5,088 bases of DNA from Candidatus Bathyarchaeota archaeon (lineage in GTDB: Archaea > Thermoproteota > Bathyarchaeia > Bathyarchaeales > Bathyarchaeaceae), in contig CP070636.1 in the NCBI GenBank assembly GCA_020356305.1, positions 661,028 to 666,115 on the forward strand. The letters run 5' to 3'. Below, piece by piece: positions 1 through 5,088 of the stretch; the first letter of the stretch is position 1, and each line of letters starts with the position of its first letter. A program made the translations under genes and the position numbers. The notes under the pieces are model-generated. The model saw only the letters and a list, made by a program, of their open reading frames with translations. It did not search any database and was not told the origin of the DNA.

Positions 1-15
1 GGTATGAAAGGTGAC

Positions 16-38
16 AAAAATTGAACGACCTCCGTTCA
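16..38 (-). terminator. Hairpin followed by a U-run, possible terminator downstream of the kinase
   Basis: The minus strand reads TGAACG, loop GAGGT, CGTTCA, then ATTTTTG. A 6-bp stem with a 5-nt loop followed by five T is terminator-like and lies about 155 nt beyond the kinase stop. The stem is only half G+C, so it is weak. The same bases allow another reading: the loop exposes GGAGGT, a strong ribosome site, 11 nt before a TTG (17-15) that stays open to the window edge. Confidence 0.3.
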
Positions 39-87
39 TTTGGAAGAACTATATTGTACGCGCTACAACAGAACTATAGCTAACTCT

Positions 88-117
88 ACATGCATTTAGC
101 TGGTTCTTTGATTGTTT
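88..117 (+). repeat. Split direct repeat, copy 1 (downstream of the kinase)
   Basis: ACATGCATT (88-96), eleven bases, then TTGATTGTTT (108-117). It matches the copy at 3931-3958. It lies 77-106 bp beyond the kinase stop codon, so it is either a flanking repeat of the kinase segment or, if another leftward gene begins past the left edge, a shared upstream promoter element. Confidence 0.45.
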
Positions 118-193
118 GTTTAAGAGATAATAAACATTATACGATATTTTCTTCTGTTGACTATGACTGTTAGTAGTGTTGTTATCATGAATT

Positions 194-3100
194 TTAGGCT
201 GTGAGGAGTTTCTTTTTCGCTATTATTTTTTCTATCCATTTCTTAGCTCCGATTTTCCGGCTGATTTCTAAGGCTTGATCTAAGAGGCTGTGGGCTTTTT
301 CTCTGTCTCCTTCCTGGTTTCGCTGTAGGTATGTTGAGCCGTATTCGTAGAGGGTTGGAATCAGCTCGGGAAGAGCGTCCATGGCTTCAAACTCTCTCTT
401 GCTTTTCTCGAAAAACTCTATCGCGGTTTCCCAGTTTTTTTCTTGGCTAAGTACCATTCCCTTCAGCCTGTTAGCCAAAGCCATGTAGAGCCTGCTTTTT
501 GATTTGACTGCGATCTCGTATATTTCATCAGCCAAGTCTTCCGCTTTCTTGAACTCACCCATCTTTAGGTATACTTCAGAAAACCAGATATATGGTACAA
601 AACCCAGGTAGGGAAACTGCGCGGGGCAGCATATTTTTTCTCCACACTTCTCTAGGACTTCAATCTGTTTCTGAAGGATTTCTTCAGCCTTGCCGTATTC
701 TTCCCTTTCGCAATATAAACGACCAAGTGATGAGTTAACAAAACCGAGATCCATGTAGATATGTGTCTTTTCGGCAATTTCTAAGGCTTGCAAGTGGTAC
801 TCTTGTGCCTTATCCCATTCTCCCATAATTCGATACGCTTCTCCAAGTGTGCTCAGTGCAATGTTAAAGCTGGCTAGATCGCCGGTTTTCTTGCTTGTCT
901 GCATTGCTTCTTCTGCGGTCTCTATGGCTTTTTGCAAGTCTCCGGTAGCCGTGTATGCCCATGCTCTCCCTCCCATTAAAGTACCTAACCAAGTCATGCA
1001 GCCTACTTTCCCTGCAAACTCCAATCCCTCCTCCGTACATTCCATACCTCTATGAAAATCTCCAAGCGCGAAATAAAACCAAGGGATGAACATGTACCCT
1101 TCCGCTGCAACTAGAGGATAATTGTTTTCTAAAGCAATCTTTATGCCCTCCTTAATGTATTCGGTAGCCTTTTGAAGGTCAGTAAGTTCCGTGAATATAA
1201 TATCGGTGTAGCATCCTGCTTTGGTTTCAAGGTCACCGAGTTTCTCAGCAAGACTAAGCGCCTTGCGACCTAGAGAAACGCCCTTAGAGAGGTTTCCCAA
1301 AACATAAAGGTATATGTCTGCCATGCCGTAGTAAATTGCAGCTAATTCAGGACTTTCTGGCTCATTTTCCAGAATCTTCAAAGCCTCATTTAAGTGGGCT
1401 AAGGCATCTTCGTATCTTCCAAGTTGGTATACAAGATTATCTCCCATTTTAAAATAAACTCTAGCCAACCCTCTTTTGTCTACGATTTCTTTCAGCAACG
1501 TCACTGCTTTATTATAATACTCTATACTGGCTTCAAATTCCATGGCCCAATTCTTCAGATTTCCCAAAGTCTCTGCAACATGGGCTTTCTCCCTTACATC
1601 GCCACCCGTTCTATCTAAGAGGTTCAAGGCTGACTCGAAGTAGGAGGAAGCCTCTTCATTAGCATAGACTTTCCTCGCCCTATCTCCTGCCTTCAAAAAG
1701 TACTCCAAAGCCTTTGCGTTGTCTCTCCCTTCCATAAAATGATACGCAAGCTCGTCCGCATGCTCCTCAAGATTCTTGGTATGCATTTTCTCTAGAATCT
1801 GGCCAATCTGAAGATGATGACGTCTCCTCCGAACTGTACTCACGTCTTCATACAACACGTCTCGAATTTGGTTGTCGGTGAAAGCATAGATCTCCCCAGT
1901 GGGAACACGACATTCTTTAATCAGTCCATTCCTTAAGCATTCATCCAGATGAGTGACAAGCTGATCCTCTTCCAAACCAGTGATTTCCCTAAGCACTTGA
2001 AAGTCAAACTCCCGCCCCACAACAGCTGCCAAACCCAAAGTTCGTTGACACGCTTCATCTAAACGCTGAAGACGCTGCGTCACCACGGCCCTAACCGTGT
2101 CAGGAATCCGAATCCTGGAAACGTCAGGAACAATCCATCCTTTTTCTCCAGGCTGAATCATCCGTTCCTCAGCTAGGCTACGAAGAATCTCCTCCACAAA
2201 GAAAGGATTACCCCCACTCTTCTCATACACGAGTTTTGCTAGCTTTGAAGGTACTTTCTCACCGAAAGTCTGCCTGACCATCACCACAACTTCTGAAGCC
2301 TCCAACCGTTTTAGAGGCAAGGTTTGAAACAGTCGTTCCCTATTCATGCTCAGCAGACATCGTGACAAAGCCTCTTTCTCCTTTAACTCCAAATCACGAT
2401 AGGCTCCTACAATCGTTAATCGCTCCAGCCGCAAACTTCGCCCCAGATAATGCAACAACTGCATCGTCGAAGGATCAGCCCACTGAAGATTATCCAAGAA
2501 TAGAACCAACGGCGAATCCTTGGATGCATTAATGAAAAACTGAGATACAGCCTCAAATAGACGGAGACGTTCTTCCTCAGGCCCAAGAGAAGGCAAAGGG
2601 GGAATCGCACTGAGCTTAGACGCTGCCTCTGGTACTAACTTGACAATTTCTGTTGCGTATCTGCCTGCCACCTTGTACAACAGTTCAGGCTGTGACCGAT
2701 GGAGATACTCTCGAATAACCTCTATCCATGGCTTGTAGGGCACAGAACCCTCCTCATAACAATTACCACCAAGGAACGTGGCACCTCTAAGTTTGGCGTA
2801 AGCTTTCAACTCCATGAGCAACCTAGTTTTTCCAATACCTGCTTCACCAGTTACAAAGACGAGACTTCCTTCACCTCTGAGAACATCGTCCAAGCGATCC
2901 TTCAAAGTCGATAGCTCATTCTCCCTATCAACTAGTGGCCGAGCCCAAATCGGCTCAGGAGACGGCAAGCCAACAGTAGGCTGAACCGCTACTCCTGGCT
3001 TAGCCACTGTCAGTCTTTCCTCAACTCCTCCAATCGACTGCAATGCTTCCTTCAGTTTCTCTGCAGATTGATAACGCCCATCAGGATCCTTTTTGAGCAA

Positions 3101-3847
3101 CTTGAGAATGACGCGCTCTAATTCAGCGTCTATGCTAGGGTTAATCCGACTCGGCTTCATCGGTACATCATTGATGTGGCTGAAAATCACTTTCACAGGG
3201 TCTTCCCCTGGAAATGGCGGTCTACCCGTAGCCATATGATATAGAGTAGCGCCTAAAGAGTAGAGATCAGACCGTTGATCTGAATCCTTTCCTAAAGCCT
3301 GTTCAGGTGGAAGATATGCTGGCGTGCCAACTATCATTCCTCTCCTAGTGATTCTCGTTCCACCCAGAGCCTTAGCCAAACCAAAATCCATCAGTTTCGC
3401 AGTGCCCTCTTCTGTAATCAGAATATTCTCCGGCTTAATGTCCCGATGCAAAACGTCTTGAGAGTGGGCGTACTGAAGAGCCCCGCAAACATCTATGCCG
3501 ATTCTCAAAACGGTCTTTAAGTCACATTTGCCCTCAGGATATGTTTCCATGAGCCCGCGTAGACTCATTCCGTCAATGAATGCGAGAACAAAGAACTGTT
3601 TGTCATCTTCTTTGCCAATGTCATAGATGGAAACAATGTTTGGATGGTCAAGCTTAGCTACTACTCGTGCTTCACGTATAACACGAGAATACGCCTCTTC
3701 GCTCAAAACTTCACTCTTAAGCACCTTGATTGCAACAACACGGTCCAACACAGTGTCTCTAGCCTTGTATACGATGCCCTTTCCACCTTCACCGATCCTC
3801 TCTAGAACAGCATACCTACCATTCTGCAAATGCTTAAGAGAAGACAA
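194..3847 (-). CDS. Hanks-type Ser/Thr protein kinase fused to STAND/AAA_16 ATPase and TPR array
   Basis: This gene encodes a 1217-residue, apparently soluble, three-part signalling protein with no signal peptide or membrane segment seen. Residues about 11-269 form a complete Hanks-type kinase: glycine loop GEGGKG (19-24), ATP-binding Lys in VAIK (K41), helix-C Glu59, catalytic loop HRDIKPEN (134-141, base D136), DFG (154-156), and GTPAYLPPE ending the activation segment (174-182). The activation loop carries Thr164, Thr167 and Thr175. It should be an active, RD-type kinase. A linker follows. Then comes an AAA_16/STAND ATPase (about 303-610) with Walker A GEAGIGKT (334-341), Walker B LFLDNLQWAD (449-458) and the family motif GNPFFVEE (546-553). 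From about 700 to 1200 there are about twelve TPR-like units of 35-43 residues, ending in a Lys-rich tail. The architecture resembles mycobacterial PknK and COG3899-type predicted ATPases. Inferred role: a sensor kinase whose TPR/ATPase module controls phosphorylation of unknown targets. The start is TTG, chosen because an in-frame TAG lies six codons upstream and a GGAG site precedes it by 8 nt. Confidence 0.95.
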   Translation of the reverse strand: MSSLKHLQNGRYAVLERIGEGGKGIVYKARDTVLDRVVAIKVLKSEVLSEEAYSRVIREARVVAKLDHPNIVSIYDIGKEDDKQFFVLAFIDGMSLRGLMETYPEGKCDLKTVLRIGIDVCGALQYAHSQDVLHRDIKPENILITEEGTAKLMDFGLAKALGGTRITRRGMIVGTPAYLPPEQALGKDSDQRSDLYSLGATLYHMATGRPPFPGEDPVKVIFSHINDVPMKPSRINPSIDAELERVILKLLKKDPDGRYQSAEKLKEALQSIGGVEERLTVAKPGVAVQPTVGLPSPEPIWARPLVDRENELSTLKDRLDDVLRGEGSLVFVTGEAGIGKTRLLMELKAYAKLRGATFLGGNCYEEGSVPYKPWIEVIREYLHRSQPELLYKVAGRYATEIVKLVPEAASKLSAIPPLPSLGPEEERLRLFEAVSQFFINASKDSPLVLFLDNLQWADPSTMQLLHYLGRSLRLERLTIVGAYRDLELKEKEALSRCLLSMNRERLFQTLPLKRLEASEVVVMVRQTFGEKVPSKLAKLVYEKSGGNPFFVEEILRSLAEERMIQPGEKGWIVPDVSRIRIPDTVRAVVTQRLQRLDEACQRTLGLAAVVGREFDFQVLREITGLEEDQLVTHLDECLRNGLIKECRVPTGEIYAFTDNQIRDVLYEDVSTVRRRRHHLQIGQILEKMHTKNLEEHADELAYHFMEGRDNAKALEYFLKAGDRARKVYANEEASSYFESALNLLDRTGGDVREKAHVAETLGNLKNWAMEFEASIEYYNKAVTLLKEIVDKRGLARVYFKMGDNLVYQLGRYEDALAHLNEALKILENEPESPELAAIYYGMADIYLYVLGNLSKGVSLGRKALSLAEKLGDLETKAGCYTDIIFTELTDLQKATEYIKEGIKIALENNYPLVAAEGYMFIPWFYFALGDFHRGMECTEEGLEFAGKVGCMTWLGTLMGGRAWAYTATGDLQKAIETAEEAMQTSKKTGDLASFNIALSTLGEAYRIMGEWDKAQEYHLQALEIAEKTHIYMDLGFVNSSLGRLYCEREEYGKAEEILQKQIEVLEKCGEKICCPAQFPYLGFVPYIWFSEVYLKMGEFKKAEDLADEIYEIAVKSKSRLYMALANRLKGMVLSQEKNWETAIEFFEKSKREFEAMDALPELIPTLYEYGSTYLQRNQEGDREKAHSLLDQALEISRKIGAKKWIEKIIAKKKLLTA

Positions 3848-3851
3848 GAAA

Positions 3852-3859
3852 CCTTCTCC
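3852..3859 (-). promoter_or_regulatory. Ribosome binding site of the kinase gene
   Basis: On the minus strand GGAGAAGG lies just ahead of the TTG at 3847-3845. Its GGAG part is 8 nt from the start codon, a normal Shine-Dalgarno spacing. Together with the in-frame TAG at 3865-3863 this fixes the start at TTG 3847 rather than further upstream. A second TTG six codons in (codon 7) is the only near alternative and has no comparable site. Confidence 0.7.
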
Positions 3860-3873
3860 AAACTAGCGTGCAG

Positions 3874-3892
3874 TTATATCATGTTTTCCTCC
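3874..3892 (-). other. Possible two-codon leader minigene (Met-Ile-stop) upstream of the kinase
   Basis: The minus strand reads GGAGG, five bases, then ATG ATA TAA. This is the best Shine-Dalgarno match in the spacer, better than that of the kinase itself, placed at proper spacing before an ATG that stops after two codons. The ATG is not in frame with the kinase (35 nt offset), and the stop lies 26 nt before the kinase TTG. It could be a minimal upstream ORF that loads or stalls ribosomes ahead of the kinase, or a chance or decayed start. No peptide product of interest is expected. Confidence 0.35.
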
Positions 3893-3930
3893 AGTTTTAT
3901 GACTTGTGGAAGAATCTTCGAATAAATCAT

Positions 3931-3958
3931 ACATGCATTCATGCAATATTGATTGTTT
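3931..3958 (+). repeat. Split direct repeat, copy 2 (upstream of the kinase)
   Basis: ACATGCATT (3931-3939), nine bases, then TTGATTGTTT (3949-3958). The same two words occur in the same order and orientation at 88-117 on the other side of the kinase gene, with an 11-base spacer. This copy begins 84 bp upstream of the kinase start. Its left half overlaps an inverted repeat TGCAT-TC-ATGCA (3934-3945), which could be a dimeric-regulator site. Confidence 0.45.
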
Positions 3959-4006
3959 ACTTTGATACGTTCTGTCCGCTCCAGCTTACATCACGTTAGA
4001 TGAGCT

Positions 4007-4044
4007 ATGCATAACTCAAACGCGCGCGCCAGAACTTTATGCAT
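4007..4044. repeat. Inverted repeat around a CG-dinucleotide tract, just downstream of the oxidoreductase
   Basis: ATGCATAA at 4007-4014 is perfectly matched by TTATGCAT at 4037-4044, giving an 8-bp stem with a 22-nt loop. The loop carries CGCGCGCGC (4021-4029). The structure begins 8 nt after the oxidoreductase stop codon, where a transcription terminator or 3'-end processing hairpin would be expected. The message side shows only a T4 run (TACTTTTAATG) between stop and stem and no U-run after it, so a standard intrinsic terminator is not clear. Confidence 0.4.
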
Positions 4045-4052
4045 TAAAAGTA

Positions 4053-4961
4053 TTAGTTGTAAAGTTTCCGTAGTTCTGGGATGATTTCTTTAGCTATTTG
4101 CTCGAAAACAGGGATCTGCCCTTCGGTAAAAGGATATCCAATAACGAATTCGGTTATACCAACGTCAATGCATCGTTCTACTGCTTTGAGGAAGGCATCT
4201 GTGGACTTGTAGAGCCTCATTGGTCCTAGGCTGCTTATTGCTTCAAACTCACACATTACGTACGAACGACGAAGGGACCGCGGATCACGGTCTATCTCAT
4301 CACAGTACTTGTCGAGCAACCTGTTTTGGCGTCGCACTTCCTCCACATCACTTTCAAGTATACCCCCTAATCGGTTCCAAGTGTCAGCGTAGCGAGCTAC
4401 ATACTTCAGCATTAAAGGGCCGAACGCTCCGATTGTAATAGGGGGGCGAGGCTTCTGCACTGGCGGAGGTTGCATACGAGCCGCTTCTAAGTTGTAGTAT
4501 TTGCCGCGGTAGGTTGTGACGGGATTGCGAAGTAGTAGGTCCACGATCTCCACATATTCTCTGAAGCGTTCCACGCGTTCACGAGGTGTCCAGTCTTCAA
4601 TGCCGGTCATCGAATGGCCAGGATCCCCATGATCACCTGTTCCTAGTCCAAGTTCTAAGCGACCATGCGAGATGTGATCAACGGTTAGTGCTTGTCGGGC
4701 AAGCCACGCGGGATTTCGCCAAGTTATTGGCGTTACGAGGGTTCCGATTCGTATTCTGGAGGTCTGAGTAGCTAAGCTGGATAGGGTTGTCCAAGCCTCA
4801 AACCATGGCATGTTCGCATAGGAAGGAACTGGAACGGTAAAGTGATCGGCCACCCAGAGAGTGTCGAACCCCGCTTGCTCGATGAATTGCCACCGTTTCA
4901 CCAAGGCCTTCCATAATGCATTCTGAACAGTGATAACCCCAAATCTAAGGGGATTCCCCAA
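4053..4961 (-). CDS. LLM-class (luciferase-like) flavin/F420-dependent oxidoreductase
   Basis: This gene encodes a cytosolic TIM-barrel oxidoreductase of the bacterial-luciferase family (PF00296), 302 residues from the start chosen here. Numbering from that start, visible hallmarks are the first strand FGVITVQN (7-14), GFDTLWVADHF (31-41) with the Asp39-His40 pair typical of F420-binding members, the long family signature from RNPAW (82-86) through SHGRLELGLGTGDH (98-111), and RGKYYNLE (152-159) followed by a Pro-rich QPPPVQKPRPP (165-175) leading into ITIGAFGP (175-182). The cofactor, FMN or F420, cannot be settled. Where F420-dependent glucose-6-phosphate dehydrogenase has GTGE, this protein has GTGD, and its active-site Trp44 is absent, so that exact reaction is unlikely; the substrate is unknown. 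The frame is open back to a TTG at 5072, but the additional 37 residues (RAHTHTCNHTQKK and so on) are low-complexity and lie over a TATA-like box. I therefore prefer TTG at 4961; TTG at 4976 is the alternative. No strong ribosome site precedes either. Confidence 0.9.
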   Translation of the reverse strand: MGNPLRFGVITVQNALWKALVKRWQFIEQAGFDTLWVADHFTVPVPSYANMPWFEAWTTLSSLATQTSRIRIGTLVTPITWRNPAWLARQALTVDHISHGRLELGLGTGDHGDPGHSMTGIEDWTPRERVERFREYVEIVDLLLRNPVTTYRGKYYNLEAARMQPPPVQKPRPPITIGAFGPLMLKYVARYADTWNRLGGILESDVEEVRRQNRLLDKYCDEIDRDPRSLRRSYVMCEFEAISSLGPMRLYKSTDAFLKAVERCIDVGITEFVIGYPFTEGQIPVFEQIAKEIIPELRKLYN

Positions 4962-4996
4962 AGTAATCCAATCCAATAATTTACTTTTAAGGAACG

Positions 4997-5005
4997 AAAT
5001 ATAAG
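4997..5005 (-). promoter_or_regulatory. TATA-like box of the LLM oxidoreductase gene
   Basis: The minus strand reads CTTATATTT, close to the archaeal TATA-box consensus. Its centre, near 5001, predicts transcription starting around 4974-4977, giving either a leaderless message at TTG 4976 or a leader of about 14 nt before TTG 4961. No purine-rich BRE is evident immediately upstream (the bases there are GATAGTTT), which lowers confidence. The box lies inside the longest open frame, which argues that the frame's first 37 codons are not translated. Confidence 0.45.
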
Positions 5006-5019
5006 AAACTATCCCGCGC

Positions 5020-5054
5020 TTTTTTTGTGTGTGGTTGCATGTATGCGTGTGCGC
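5020..5054. other. GT/CA-rich low-complexity tract upstream of the oxidoreductase
   Basis: On the plus strand a run of seven T is followed by alternating GTGTGTG and then a TGCATGTATGCGTGTGCGC-like stretch, largely alternating purine and pyrimidine. If translated leftward it gives a His/Thr-rich, Lys-ending peptide unlike any oxidoreductase N-terminus. It is best read as non-coding promoter-upstream DNA. It contains the 10-mer TGCATGTATG (5036-5045), the reverse complement of bases 3929-3938. Confidence 0.5.
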
Positions 5055-5088
5055 TCTTACTTTGTGTTCCAAAACGAATAATACCTAC

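Larger units (their letters stand above)
3848..4052. other. 205-bp intergenic spacer between oxidoreductase and kinase
   Basis: No protein of plausible length is encoded on either strand. In leftward order the spacer holds the inverted repeat with CG tract, an imperfect hairpin on either strand (3984-4005: seven paired bases with a two-base bulge and loop ACGTTA), the split repeat, the 11-bp palindrome GAAGAATCTTC (3909-3919), the minigene, and the kinase ribosome site. Candidate TATA-like words for the kinase on the minus strand are ATAAAA (3900-3895), predicting a start near 3871, and ATTTATT (3927-3921), but neither is strong. The density of small symmetric elements suggests a regulated kinase promoter; this is inference. 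Confidence 0.5.

Noticed and set aside
849..1055. Plus-strand open frame opposite the TPR region
   Set aside because: It lies wholly antisense to the well-supported kinase/TPR gene, has a composition unlike a real protein, and has no clear ribosome site.
1424..1618. Plus-strand open frame opposite the TPR region
   Set aside because: It is an antisense shadow of conserved TPR coding sequence with no recognisable product.
2416..2610. Second minus-strand frame inside the ATPase region
   Set aside because: It is an out-of-frame shadow overlapping the Walker B coding region; the main frame explains the sequence.
2699..2914. Plus-strand open frame opposite the Walker A region
   Set aside because: It is antisense to a conserved motif-bearing region and has no independent support.
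3627..3866. Plus-strand open frame opposite the kinase N-lobe and running into the spacer
   Set aside because: Nearly all of it is antisense to conserved kinase motifs, and the predicted peptide is Ser/Thr-rich with no family resemblance.
3848..4052. tRNA, riboswitch or CRISPR repeat in the spacer
   Set aside because: No cloverleaf, no known aptamer core and no regularly spaced repeat could be recognised; the hairpins are short and isolated.
4220..4771. Two plus-strand open frames (4220-4438 and 4586-4771) opposite the oxidoreductase
   Set aside because: Both are antisense to conserved luciferase-family segments, and neither has a ribosome site or a recognisable motif.
4962..5072. N-terminal extension of the oxidoreductase as a signal or targeting peptide
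   Set aside because: It has no proper hydrophobic core or cleavage site; it is His/Thr/Lys-rich from a simple-sequence tract and contains a TATA-like box.
194..5072. Oxidoreductase and kinase as one operon
   Set aside because: They share a strand, but the 205-bp gap with an inverted repeat and promoter-like elements makes independent transcription more likely.

Overview
The window holds two complete protein genes, both read leftward on the minus strand, with a short intergenic spacer and two short flanks. The organism is probably an archaeon. The grounds are a TATA-like box placed about 25 nt ahead of the expected start of the flavin/F420-type oxidoreductase, purine-rich GGAG-type ribosome sites, the lack of any clear bacterial -35/-10 pair, and a protein mix (eukaryote-like kinase fused to ATPase and TPRs, luciferase-like oxidoreductase) that is common in uncultured Thermoproteota/Bathyarchaeia-like genomes. 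This assignment is an inference, and a bacterium such as a Chloroflexota member is not excluded. Base composition looks to be in the mid-40s % G+C by eye.

Layout from right to left in the direction of transcription. (1) 4962-5088 is the upstream region of the oxidoreductase gene, with a GT/CA-rich low-complexity tract and a TATA-like box. (2) 4053-4961 encodes a luciferase-like (LLM) flavin/F420-dependent oxidoreductase. Its reading frame stays open to a TTG at 5072, but the extra N-terminus looks non-coding. (3) 3848-4052 is a 205-bp spacer with an 8-bp inverted repeat around a CGCGCGCGC tract, a copy of a split direct repeat, a two-codon minigene with a strong ribosome site, and the kinase ribosome site. 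(4) 194-3847 encodes a 1217-residue multidomain signalling protein: Hanks-type Ser/Thr kinase, STAND/AAA_16 ATPase, and about twelve TPRs. (5) 1-193 is the downstream flank, with a second copy of the split repeat and a hairpin followed by a U-run at the left edge.

The two genes are co-oriented, but the 205-bp gap with its own regulatory-looking sequence suggests separate transcription, and no functional link between them can be read from the sequence. The kinase protein is the most interesting item. Its order of effector domain, NTPase switch and helical-repeat sensor is that of PknK-type regulators and of STAND/NLR-like sensors. No mobile element, CRISPR array, tRNA or rRNA was seen.
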